Below are positions 16,364-25,391 of a DNA stretch of 47,557 nucleotides, piece after piece. The stretch comes from Planctomycetota bacterium (lineage in GTDB: Bacteria; Planctomycetota; Brocadiia; JAADGH01). Where the stretch lies: the NCBI GenBank assembly GCA_013152475.1, contig JAADGH010000182.1, positions 1 to 47,557 on the forward strand, read 5' to 3'. Every line of letters starts with the position of its first letter. Position 1 is the stretch's first letter. A program made the translations under genes and the position numbers. The notes beneath the pieces were generated by a model, which was given only the letters and a program-made list of their open reading frames with translations, searched no databases and was not told the origin of the DNA.

Positions 16364-19000
16364 ATGAAAGGCCTTACGGCTGCACTGATCATCCTCTCCG
16401 CGTGCGTGGCTCTGCGCGCCGAGGGGCCGACCAAGCTCCTCCGCTGTGACTTCTCGAAGAACATAGAGGCCTCGCCCTGGCTCCAGGTGGTGGGCGACGC
16501 CGCCGTCGAAGGGGGCGTCTTGCGCAGCGCATCGATGAACAACTGGAAACGCAGCGGCTTGCTTGTCGGGCCGGTACCCGTCGGGGTGACAATTGAATAT
16601 ACCGTCCGCCCGCTGGTCTTCGGTCGGCAGGGGCAGGAGTTCGCCTCCGAGACACCGAGCGCTCATCACTACATGATCTTCGTGGCCGGCGATGGGGGCA
16701 TTCGACTCTATACGCGATTGAACGGGGAATGGAAACCCCGCGCAACGTCGAAGGCGAAGTGCAAGATTGGCGCCTGGTATCGTGTCACCGTCTTCCTCCG
16801 GCAAACGCAGATCACCTGCACCATTGCCGAACGAGACAGCGGCGCCGAGATATGGAACAGCGGACCGATCGAGATGGACGATATCGGCACGGAAACCGTG
16901 TTCGGCCTGATCGATGAATCGGCCCAGGCCGGCGAAGCCCGAACCGTATGGGACGACCTTGTCATCACGACGGACGACAATCGTACGGCGCGACTTTGGG
17001 CGGAGACGGAGAAACAGCTCCAACTGGAACGCGCCGAAAAGGCCCGGCGAGAGAAGCAGATCGCAGCGCTGCGGTCCGCAGGGATCGCCCTGATCCCGAT
17101 GCCGCAGGAGATCCTCCTTCGCAAAGGTGAATTTCCCTTTTGCGAAACCACCGCCCTTTCGGCAGGCGATCCGCAGGCCGAAAAGGCCCTGCTCATCGTC
17201 CGCGATGTGCTTGAGGAACGGATCGCCCTGAAGCCGCCCCTCGGAGAAGGAGGCATCACACTCCGTTCCGCGGCCGACCCGAACGTTGCGCTCTGGCGGA
17301 AAAAACAGAGCTACGCGCTGGCGATCCAACCTGACGGCATACATATCGAGGCCGCTTCGCCCGCCGGGTTCTTCTACGCCGCGCAGACCCTGTCGCAAAT
17401 CGCGCGTGATCGCAAGTCTCTGCCATATTTGGAGATACGCGATTGGCCCGCCATTGAAAACCGCTTGGTCATGGTCGCCGTGAGCCAGGGCGCGTTTCAG
17501 GTGATTGACCTCGACTACTGGAAGCGCATGATCCGCGAGCTGGCGGCAGTGAAGATCAACGCGATCATGCCCTACTTTGAGGGCGGCACGTTCTACTACG
17601 AAAAATACCCCTTCCTCGGACGGAAGGGACGCGACGGTTTCACAATTGAGAAAGGAAAAATCCTCAGCGAATACGCCCGTGAACATTTTATTGAGATGAT
17701 CCCACAGCAGGAATCGCTCGGCCACTCGGGGACCACGCTCGGACACAAGGAGACGAAACACCTTCGTGAAGCGGGCGGCACGTTCTGCTCGTCGAAGCCG
17801 GAGGTGTTTGCGTTCCTGGGTGATCTGTTTGATGAACTGGTCCAGGCCTTTCCGTACGCGCGTTACATCCACGTCGGCGGCGATGAGTTCCACCACGGCT
17901 TCGCCAAGTGCCCCCAGTGCAAGGCACGGGCAGAGGAGATCGGCCTCGACGGTCTCTATGCAGAGCACATGATGAAGCTGCACAAGCTCCTCGCCGACCG
18001 CAACCGCGGCATGATGATCTGGTGGCACGAAAAGGGGTTTACCGAGTCGGCCCACGACAAGCTCGCCAAGGACATTGTGGTTTTTGACTGGCACTACGGC
18101 AACCAGCGTGACTACCCCTCTCTGGACAAACTCATAAAATTGGGTTTCTCGCAGACCTGGGCCACGCCCGCCATCACCCGGTACTACCGCAAACACGCCG
18201 ACGATTGGTACGACACCTTCGGCAACATTCAGGGATTCATGAAGGCCGGACTCAAGCGAAACGTGCCCGGCGAGTGCACCTGCACCTGGGTGCATGGCAT
18301 CTGGGGCGGACGGAATCTATTCGAGCTGAATTACTACGGCCTCCTATTCAGCGGGGAGTGCGCGTGGAATCCACTGGCATCATCCGAAGAAGATTTCCAA
18401 CGGAAATTCGCCGTACATTGGTTCGGCCTGAGCGGAAAAGAACTCGAACAAGAGGTGCACGAGGCCATCCATGCCCCCTATGGCGAGAAGAAGGAGCAAA
18501 AGTTCTGGCGCGACTGCCGTGCCCTGGAACCGATCCTCGGCGAGCCGCCAAAGAGCACCGTCAAGATGATCGAAGACAAGCCGGAGTTGGTGGCGGAAGC
18601 AAGGGAGCTGCTGGTGTTCTGCGACCGAGCCGACGCGATCTTGAACCGGTGGACAACGGCAGCAAAACGCAACAAGAGAACGATTGACTTCCTCAAGCAC
18701 GACGTGCACATGCACCGCGCTGCGGCGAATCGTATCTTGTGTATTGCCAAGGTATTAGAATGGCATCGCAGGGCGAAGGGTACACCGCCGGATGACGTGA
18801 TCAAGCCTTTGCAGAACCTGCTCAAAGAGTACGACCAGATTGGGAAAATGTTCAAACGTTCCATCAAGGAAGCGGGCGGCGGCGAGTGCGAAAAGAGCAC
18901 AGCCGAAGGCGGCATCCGCTTCCGTTTGTATAAAGGTAGAAAAGGGATCGAGAAGCTCATCAACCATTTGAAAAAAGGTGCGTATGATGAAGATCTGTAG
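16364..19000 (+). CDS. Secreted GH20-like beta-N-acetylhexosaminidase with N-terminal lectin-like domain
   Basis: 878 residues. Signal peptide MKGLTAALIILSACVALRA. Residues 25-210 form a concanavalin/LamG-like sandwich (DDLVITTD at its end). A short charged helix (EKQLQLERAEKARREKQI) precedes a GH20b-like domain from IALIPMPQEI. The catalytic barrel follows, with HVGGDEFHHG carrying the Asp507-Glu508 pair used in substrate-assisted catalysis. The tail (about 640-870) is helical. It would release GlcNAc or GalNAc from glycans. GGAG lies 10 nt before the ATG. The 3' end overlaps the next gene by 14 bp, so expression is linked. Confidence 0.92.
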   Translation: MKGLTAALIILSACVALRAEGPTKLLRCDFSKNIEASPWLQVVGDAAVEGGVLRSASMNNWKRSGLLVGPVPVGVTIEYTVRPLVFGRQGQEFASETPSAHHYMIFVAGDGGIRLYTRLNGEWKPRATSKAKCKIGAWYRVTVFLRQTQITCTIAERDSGAEIWNSGPIEMDDIGTETVFGLIDESAQAGEARTVWDDLVITTDDNRTARLWAETEKQLQLERAEKARREKQIAALRSAGIALIPMPQEILLRKGEFPFCETTALSAGDPQAEKALLIVRDVLEERIALKPPLGEGGITLRSAADPNVALWRKKQSYALAIQPDGIHIEAASPAGFFYAAQTLSQIARDRKSLPYLEIRDWPAIENRLVMVAVSQGAFQVIDLDYWKRMIRELAAVKINAIMPYFEGGTFYYEKYPFLGRKGRDGFTIEKGKILSEYAREHFIEMIPQQESLGHSGTTLGHKETKHLREAGGTFCSSKPEVFAFLGDLFDELVQAFPYARYIHVGGDEFHHGFAKCPQCKARAEEIGLDGLYAEHMMKLHKLLADRNRGMMIWWHEKGFTESAHDKLAKDIVVFDWHYGNQRDYPSLDKLIKLGFSQTWATPAITRYYRKHADDWYDTFGNIQGFMKAGLKRNVPGECTCTWVHGIWGGRNLFELNYYGLLFSGECAWNPLASSEEDFQRKFAVHWFGLSGKELEQEVHEAIHAPYGEKKEQKFWRDCRALEPILGEPPKSTVKMIEDKPELVAEARELLVFCDRADAILNRWTTAAKRNKRTIDFLKHDVHMHRAAANRILCIAKVLEWHRRAKGTPPDDVIKPLQNLLKEYDQIGKMFKRSIKEAGGGECEKSTAEGGIRFRLYKGRKGIEKLINHLKKGAYDEDL

Positions 19001-22000
19001 CGTTGGAGCCGTCGTTCTGCTGGTTTGTCTCGTCGGCACGGTCGATGCCTTCAACGGACACACCACCACGGAAGGTCCGCTGACACTCACCATCGGAGAG
19101 GTCGAGGAGGTGACCGAGTATGACACCCCGCAGGAGGTGGACGTAAGTCTCAAGAACAACAGCGACTTCCCGTTGAAGATCCAGTTGCAGATGCGCGGCT
19201 TGGTGGATGAGTGGCGCGCGGTCGGCAACGTGGAGGCCACTGTTGACCTCAAACCGAACGAGGAGTCGAAGACGACGTTTAGCATCGCCGCCGGCGAGGG
19301 CGCATGTTCCGCGTTGTATCCCGTTCATGTCTATGCACACTTCCAGTACGATGGGAAAAAAGTCACGGCCCACGCCGTTCAGATATTCAAGTCAAGTTTC
19401 GCGAGGGACGTCGCCTCCTCGGCGAAACCAGGCAAGCTCCAGGTGAACGTCGTGCCGAGCCACGGCGCTCTGCCCCTCTATCCCTTGCGCACACAACGCG
19501 TGGCGTGGTGCTACTACGACAAGCCGCTCGTGTACATGCCCATCGGCTGGCAGGGGTCGGCGCCGAAATCGCGGGCGAATTTCGCTCGACGGCCTCTTAC
19601 GCGCGGCGCCACGAAGCCGGCGATTCAGATGCACCCCCCCTGGCAGCCCGGCGGCGGCACGATCTTTGTCGAGTATCGCGTCAAGCTCCCCGAGGAGAAA
19701 CCGATCAAGCTCCTCTTCGCCAACGCCATACGCGACAGCGCGCCGACGGAACCGAAAAGCGACGGGGTGACATTCCGCGTCTGGGCCGGGGATAAAAAGC
19801 TGTTCGAGCGTCACACCGACAGCAAAATCTGGCTCGATGGCGAGGCCGACCTGAGCAAGTTCGCGGGAAAGGAAATTCTCCTGCGTCTGGAGAGCCATCC
19901 CGGACCCAAACGAAACACCACGTGCGACTCCTCCTACTGGGGAGAGCCGGTTGTGGTTGCCGGTGAGCCCCCGCCGCAGCTTACCGAAGGGGAGCGTGCC
20001 AAGTTGTGCGACCGCGCCCGGAAGGCCATAGCCGCACGCGAAGGGGCGAACAAGGACGAACTGGTATTCAAGCTCGATGATGGCTACACGGCTGCAATCG
20101 TCCTGGGCAAAAACGGTCTCGCCGACGCGGCCATTGCCTTTGGCAAGGGGGATCGGTCGGTTGTGTTCGACGGCCTGCGGGTCAGTGTCCTCCAGCACAA
20201 GGTCGGGCAGTGGCCGTCGCAAATCGCCCTGCGCGAAGTCAAGATAGAGAAGGACTGGCTCTTCGGGAAAACGAAAATCAAGCACCGTGTCCAGCTTGGA
20301 GACGACCAGTTCGACGTGACGGCCGAGGTGTGGAAGGAGAAGGCGGGTCTGCGCATCAAGGTGACCTCGCCGAAGCGAATCACGGACCTCGCCCTCGGTC
20401 CGGCCGACCGGAAGGCGCCGCGCGTCTATTACGGCCACGGGTATTGCATCATCGAGCCGCAGGCGTTCAGCGCGGGCTTTGGCGGACACAATCTCGCCAC
20501 GAGTCACGTGGGGTTCGAGTTCGACAACGGCGTCTCTCTCCTCACCGCTTGCGACAGCCCACCGGATCGCCTCGAAGTAAATCCGGAACAGAAAATCTAC
20601 GCGCTGCACACGCACATGAACTCCATGCTCACCCTCGTACCGAGCATGAAGGGCGCGTTCGATTGCGCCATCAAGTATCGGCCCCTCTACGACAAGAAGC
20701 CGGCCGGCGGCGTCAAGCGTGCTGCGGGCCGGTTCGTGTTTGACATCTGGGGCGGAAGATATGCGGACACTGCGGACCGAATGCAGCGGATGATCGACTA
20801 CGGCCTGACCGACTCGCTGCTGACCGTACACAACTGGCAGCGGTGGGGATACGACTACCGACTGCCAGACATCTACCCGCCGAACCCAAAGTTCGGGACG
20901 GTCGAGGACATGCAGAAGATCGCGGCGGTCTGTAAGAGGCGCGACATCCCGTGGGGGCTGCACGACAACTACATCGACTTCTACCCCGACGCGGAGGACT
21001 ATAGCTACAACGATATCTGTTTCACCGAGAGCGGTCATCCAATCAAGGCATGGATCAACAGGAGCCGTGATGCCCAGAGCTACCGGTGGAGACCGGACCG
21101 TATCATGCCCTTCGTCAAGCGAAACCTGAAACTCATCAAACCGAATCTGCATCCGACGCACTACTTCATCGACGTATTTACGTCGGCGCGATGCTTTGAT
21201 TTTTATGATCGTGAAGGACACTTCCATCCCAGCACCGAGACGCGGAAGTGCTGGGGCGAGGCATTCGCCTGGATTCGGAACACTCTCGGCGGCAACGCTC
21301 CGACAACCTCGGAAGCCGGGCACGACCAGCTCATCGGCTACCTTGATGGCGCCGACTGCCAGCAATTGCAGCTCACGAACGGCACGCGACCGAAGGGCAA
21401 GCGCCACTGGTTCTACATCCGCCTCCTCCACAAGGACTGGGAACGCGTGCCATGGTTCGACGCCGTGCTCCACGACAAGTTCATTCTCCACGGTGTGGGC
21501 TACTCCAACCGCTACCAGGGCGGACGCTCCCGGCGCGACCACGGGATCGAGAGTGATGACTACATCAGCGCGGAGATTCTGTTCGGGCACGCCCTCATGA
21601 TCGACCGAGGGGCCTTCGGGCCCGGCGCGGTGCGGAAGTACTGGCTCGCTCAGGACTTCATCCGCAGCGTCGCATTGGACGAGATCGTGGATGTGGAGTT
21701 CGTGGGCGGTGACATCCACCGGCAAATTGTAACGTGGAAATCGGGAGCGGTGGTGTACGTCAACCGGTCCGAGAAGGATTGGAAGGTGGCAGGGAAAATG
21801 CTGCCGCAGTACGGGTATTACGCGAAGAATGGCGAGATCGAATCAAGCATCGAGCGCATCGGCGGTGTGATCGTCGAGCAATCCCGCGGGCCGTCGCGGG
21901 GATACGTGAACGGGCGAGGATTCGACACCGACACACGACTTCGGCTCCGGCCGGTTGCGGACCGAGTGGAGTACCTCGACGGGCGGAAGTTTAAGCTGCT

Positions 22001-22679
22001 GGTCAACTGGCAGGCGGACCGGCCCGCGCCGAAGGACCTGCACATCTTCGTCCACTTCGACAGTCCCAAGGCAGAGAGCAAGGACAAGATCGCGTTTCAG
22101 GGGGGAGGAAAGCCAAAACACGGCACAAGCACATGGAAGGGCCGCATCACCACCGGAACGGAACGAATCATCGAGATACCCGAGGCCGAAGGCGCGGGCG
22201 AGTATGAGGCGACGATCGGGCTGTGGGACCCAAGTTTCGGAAGGCGCTACGGACTGCTGGGCGATGATACCGGCGGCATGCGGTACCGCCTCGGCAAGTT
22301 GATCGTTGAGGGCAAGGGCAAGAAGATCACGAACATCCGGCTGGTCAAGCACGAGCCGAAGCCCGAGCCCCCGTCGCGACGAAACGTGGACAAGAGGCCG
22401 ATCGACTTTGGTCCGGTAGTGACATGCGGAGCACTCCGCTGCGAAGTCGAAGGCGGTACGATCACCGTCACCCCCCTGCCGGACATGGAGCCTTTCGATG
22501 TGACGCTCAAGCTGGACAAGCTGACCGGGCGCAAGAGGGTGCGAGTGGAATCGGTCGCGGCGGTGAATGTATCCGGGAAGCAGATCCGGGCCATTCGGCC
22601 GCCGCAGGCAGGCACTGCGCTGACGTTCCGGACGGCGAAAGACGATTTCGCATATCGGATTGTGCTCCTGGAAAACTGA
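18987..22679 (+). CDS. Giant secreted protein with GH101/GH129-like catalytic arrangement
   Basis: 1230 residues from ATG 18987; AGG is 8 nt upstream, and ATG 18984 and GTG 18978 are alternatives. A signal peptide is followed by an NEW3-like Ig domain (25-140), a jelly-roll (about 180-330), a galactose-mutarotase-like beta-sandwich (about 350-570) and a barrel. The barrel carries HYFIDVFTS (Asp729) and TTSEAGHDQLIG (Glu776). A sandwich-barrel fold with Asp nucleophile and Glu acid/base about 45 residues apart is the plan of GH101 and GH129 alpha-N-acetylgalactosaminidases and DUF5696 proteins. The C-terminal 300 residues are further beta domains. Substrate specificity is inferred only. It closes the cluster. 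Confidence 0.75.
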   Translation: MKICSVGAVVLLVCLVGTVDAFNGHTTTEGPLTLTIGEVEEVTEYDTPQEVDVSLKNNSDFPLKIQLQMRGLVDEWRAVGNVEATVDLKPNEESKTTFSIAAGEGACSALYPVHVYAHFQYDGKKVTAHAVQIFKSSFARDVASSAKPGKLQVNVVPSHGALPLYPLRTQRVAWCYYDKPLVYMPIGWQGSAPKSRANFARRPLTRGATKPAIQMHPPWQPGGGTIFVEYRVKLPEEKPIKLLFANAIRDSAPTEPKSDGVTFRVWAGDKKLFERHTDSKIWLDGEADLSKFAGKEILLRLESHPGPKRNTTCDSSYWGEPVVVAGEPPPQLTEGERAKLCDRARKAIAAREGANKDELVFKLDDGYTAAIVLGKNGLADAAIAFGKGDRSVVFDGLRVSVLQHKVGQWPSQIALREVKIEKDWLFGKTKIKHRVQLGDDQFDVTAEVWKEKAGLRIKVTSPKRITDLALGPADRKAPRVYYGHGYCIIEPQAFSAGFGGHNLATSHVGFEFDNGVSLLTACDSPPDRLEVNPEQKIYALHTHMNSMLTLVPSMKGAFDCAIKYRPLYDKKPAGGVKRAAGRFVFDIWGGRYADTADRMQRMIDYGLTDSLLTVHNWQRWGYDYRLPDIYPPNPKFGTVEDMQKIAAVCKRRDIPWGLHDNYIDFYPDAEDYSYNDICFTESGHPIKAWINRSRDAQSYRWRPDRIMPFVKRNLKLIKPNLHPTHYFIDVFTSARCFDFYDREGHFHPSTETRKCWGEAFAWIRNTLGGNAPTTSEAGHDQLIGYLDGADCQQLQLTNGTRPKGKRHWFYIRLLHKDWERVPWFDAVLHDKFILHGVGYSNRYQGGRSRRDHGIESDDYISAEILFGHALMIDRGAFGPGAVRKYWLAQDFIRSVALDEIVDVEFVGGDIHRQIVTWKSGAVVYVNRSEKDWKVAGKMLPQYGYYAKNGEIESSIERIGGVIVEQSRGPSRGYVNGRGFDTDTRLRLRPVADRVEYLDGRKFKLLVNWQADRPAPKDLHIFVHFDSPKAESKDKIAFQGGGKPKHGTSTWKGRITTGTERIIEIPEAEGAGEYEATIGLWDPSFGRRYGLLGDDTGGMRYRLGKLIVEGKGKKITNIRLVKHEPKPEPPSRRNVDKRPIDFGPVVTCGALRCEVEGGTITVTPLPDMEPFDVTLKLDKLTGRKRVRVESVAAVNVSGKQIRAIRPPQAGTALTFRTAKDDFAYRIVLLEN

Positions 22680-22702
22680 CAGGCTGACACGAGGGTCCCC
22701 CC

Positions 22703-22731
22703 TTGTTTTTTGCCGCGAGAACGGCTATCTT
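22703..22731 (+). promoter_or_regulatory. Promoter of the stress protein/acyl-CoA synthetase operon
   Basis: TTGTTT (22703-22708), 17 bp, TATCTT (22726-22731), starting near 22738. About 47 nt of leader precede GTG 22785. Confidence 0.5.
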
Positions 22732-22784
22732 AGATGCAAGGTGTTCGTGTTCAAAGCACCGGACATAGAAGGAGGAAGACAAAC

Positions 22785-23243
22785 GTGATCAAGATCGAGC
22801 GAATTTTGTTCCCGACGGATTTTTCCGAATGCGCCGAGCATGCGCAGCAGTACGCCACTGAACTGGCGAAGCGCTTCGAGACCAAGCTGTATCTGATGCA
22901 CGTGCTCGACACCCGCATCTACGGTCACCTGGAGCCCTTTGCAAACACGGTGTGGTCGATCTACGATGCGAAGGAGCAAGCGGCGAAGAGCATCACGGAG
23001 ATCGTCCCGGAAAAAGAGCGCAAGGCGCTGCAGGTGGAAAGTCTGGTCCGCGAGGGAACTCCCTTCGTGGAGATCATCAAATTCGCCAAGGAGGCGGAGA
23101 TCGACCTGATCGTGCTCGGGACCCACGGCCGGACCGGGCTGACCCATATGCTGATAGGCAGCGTGGCGGAAAAGGTCGTCCGTAAGGCCCCATGCCCCGT
23201 CCTCACCATCCGACCAGACAACGTGGACTTCGTCATGCCGTAA
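22785..23243 (+). CDS. Universal stress protein (UspA family)
   Basis: 152 residues from GTG 22785. GGAGG is 9 nt upstream; an upstream in-frame ATG at 22734 lacks a ribosome site and adds non-homologous residues. MIKIERILFPTDFSECAEHA is a textbook Usp opening. The ATP-binding loop LGTHGRTGLTHMLIGSVAEKV is complete, implying the ATP-binding subclass, and the sheet closes with APCPVLTIR. Cytosolic dimer. Its position first in an operon with ADP-forming acyl-CoA synthetase suggests a role sensing adenylate charge under fermentative or starvation conditions, which is inference. Confidence 0.93.
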   Translation: MIKIERILFPTDFSECAEHAQQYATELAKRFETKLYLMHVLDTRIYGHLEPFANTVWSIYDAKEQAAKSITEIVPEKERKALQVESLVREGTPFVEIIKFAKEAEIDLIVLGTHGRTGLTHMLIGSVAEKVVRKAPCPVLTIRPDNVDFVMP

Positions 23244-23293
23244 CCGCCGCGCCGTCCTGCGGCAATGGATTTATTGGAATATGGATGTGAGTC

Positions 23294-25390
23294 ATGCTGG
23301 ATAATTTCTTCCTGCCGCGCTCGGTGGCCGTGATTGGGGCCTCCCGCGAAGAGGGCAAGGTCGGTCACGACATCCTGAAGAATCTCGTCGAGAGCAACTA
23401 CACCGGGAAGACTTTTCCCATCAACCCGAAGGCAAAGGAGATCCTGGGCCTGCCGGCCTACGCAAGCGTCCTTGATACGCCGGACGACATCGACCTGGCG
23501 GTGGTGGTCATCCCGCCGAAGTTTGTGCTGCCGACATTGGACGAGATGGGCGAAAAGCGCATCCCCGCGGCCATCATCATCACGGCTGGGTTCAAGGAAA
23601 GCGGCATCGAGGGCGCAGCACTCGAGCGCGAAGCGGCCAAGAAGTGCCGGGCCTATAAGATTCGCACGATGGGGCCGAACTGTCTGGGCCTGATCAACAC
23701 GGCCATTGGGCTGAATGCGTCGTTCGCCCCGGCGATGCCCTCCAAGGGCAACATCGCCTTCTTCTCCCAGTCCGGCGCCCTCTGCACGGCCATCCTGGAC
23801 TGGGCGCTCGGGGCCGACATCGGTTTCTCGAAGTTCGTCAGCCTGGGCAATAAAATGGACGTGGATGAGGTGGACCTCCTTCGCGCGCTGGCCAATGACG
23901 ACGAGACGGAGGTCATCCTCGGGTACGTCGAGGGAGTGAAGGACGGCATCGAGTTCATGCGCGTGGCGGAGGAGGTCTCGCGGAAGAAGCCCATCATCAT
24001 CACAAAGTCCGGCGGCACGGAGGCCGGCGCAAAAGCCGCCTCCTCCCACACCGGGTCGCTGGCGGGTTCGGAACGGGCCTTCACGGCGGCGTTTCACCAA
24101 TCGGGTATCATTCGGGCGAAGAGCATCCAGGACCTGTTCGACTACGCCTTGGGTTTTGCCTACCAGGGGACACCGGCGGGCCCCAGGGTCTGCCTCATCA
24201 CGAACGCAGGCGGTCCGGGCATCATCGCGGCGGACGCGGTGGAGCGATCGGGCCTGCGCATGGCGCACCTAAGGAAGGAGACCATCGACAAGCTCCGCGA
24301 GGGGCTCCCCCCCACCGCAGCGCTCTACAATCCTGTGGATGTAATCGGTGACGCCAAATCGGATCGTTACGAGACCGCCCTGCGCGCCGCCTTGGAGGAT
24401 GAGCAGGTCGACTGCGCCATCGTCATTCTGACGCCGCAGGCCATGACTGAAGTCGAAGAGACGGCCCACGTCGTGGCGCGTCTTGCCGCCGGCACGGAAA
24501 AGCCGGTCATGACCACCTTCATCGGCGGCCCGGCCATGGACCAGGCCCAGAAGGTGCTCAACGAAGCGCACATCCCGAACTACGCCTTCCCGGAAAACGC
24601 CATCTCGTCGCTGGATGCCTCCTATGGCTACCAGGAGTGGCGCACGAAGCCGCGAACGAAGCCGCAGGTCTTCGATGTGAACCAGGGCAAGGTGGCCGAG
24701 ATGATTGCCGCGTCGCGCGCGGCCCGGCGCTTCGAGCTCGGGGAGTCCGACGCCCGCGAGGTCATCACAGCCTATGGATTTGCGGTGCCAAAGAGTATCA
24801 TCGTCACCACCCGGGCCGAGGCCCTGGCGGCGGCGAAGGACGTGGGATATCCCCTGGTGATGAAGATTGCCTCCCCCGACATCTTGCACAAGTCCGACAT
24901 TGGAGGCGTGCGGGTGGGTGTCGCAGATGACGAGGAAGCCGTCCGCGCCTTCTTGGAGATACGCGAGAATGCCCAGCACCGCATGCCGGATGCCGAGATT
25001 CACGGCGTGGCCGTGCAGCAGATGATCCGGGGCGGAAAGGAAGTCATCCTCGGGATGAAGCGCGACAGCCAGTTCGGCCCCATGGTAATGTTCGGCCTGG
25101 GGGGGATTTATGTGGAGGTGCTGAAAGACGTGTCCTTCCGCATTGCGCCCCTCACCGTGGAGGATGCCGGGGAGATGCTCCACGAGATTCGCTCGGCAGC
25201 GTTGCTGCGGGGGGTGCGCGGCGAGAAACCGGCGGACCTGGACGCGGTGAAGGAGTCCCTCTTGCGCCTGTCGCAGTTGGTAACAACCAACCCACAGATA
25301 CTCGAACTGGATATCAACCCCCTCGTTGTGTTCGCGCAGGGGGAGGGGGCCATCGCTATCGACGCACGGTTGACCATTGAAGGAGAGTAA
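23294..25390 (+). CDS. Acyl-CoA (acetyl-CoA) synthetase, ADP-forming, fused alpha-beta subunits
   Basis: 698 residues. The alpha part (1-460) has the CoA-binding Rossmann start MLDNFFLPRSVAVIGAS and the MGPNCLGL and FFSQSGALC motifs. The phospho-acceptor His252 lies in SSHTGSLAGS. The beta part (about 475-695) is an ATP-grasp: AYGFAVPKS, YPLVMKIASPDILHKSDIGGV, FGPMVMFGLGGIYVEVLKDV, ELDINPLVV. It converts acetyl-CoA (or another acyl-CoA) + ADP + Pi to acid + ATP + CoA, or the reverse. The fused alpha-beta order matches bacterial/archaeal acetate-forming enzymes. It starts 50 bp after the Usp gene and is followed after 1 bp by the BioD-like gene. Confidence 0.94.
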   Translation: MLDNFFLPRSVAVIGASREEGKVGHDILKNLVESNYTGKTFPINPKAKEILGLPAYASVLDTPDDIDLAVVVIPPKFVLPTLDEMGEKRIPAAIIITAGFKESGIEGAALEREAAKKCRAYKIRTMGPNCLGLINTAIGLNASFAPAMPSKGNIAFFSQSGALCTAILDWALGADIGFSKFVSLGNKMDVDEVDLLRALANDDETEVILGYVEGVKDGIEFMRVAEEVSRKKPIIITKSGGTEAGAKAASSHTGSLAGSERAFTAAFHQSGIIRAKSIQDLFDYALGFAYQGTPAGPRVCLITNAGGPGIIAADAVERSGLRMAHLRKETIDKLREGLPPTAALYNPVDVIGDAKSDRYETALRAALEDEQVDCAIVILTPQAMTEVEETAHVVARLAAGTEKPVMTTFIGGPAMDQAQKVLNEAHIPNYAFPENAISSLDASYGYQEWRTKPRTKPQVFDVNQGKVAEMIAASRAARRFELGESDAREVITAYGFAVPKSIIVTTRAEALAAAKDVGYPLVMKIASPDILHKSDIGGVRVGVADDEEAVRAFLEIRENAQHRMPDAEIHGVAVQQMIRGGKEVILGMKRDSQFGPMVMFGLGGIYVEVLKDVSFRIAPLTVEDAGEMLHEIRSAALLRGVRGEKPADLDAVKESLLRLSQLVTTNPQILELDINPLVVFAQGEGAIAIDARLTIEGE

Positions 25391-25391
25391 C

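Noticed and set aside
16334..18295. 653-codon ORF antisense to the GH20 gene
   Set aside because: Same codon-bias shadow; no homologous motif.
19392..21725. 777-codon ORF antisense to the GH101/129-like gene
   Set aside because: No recognisable motifs or ribosome site; complements a gene with clear domains.
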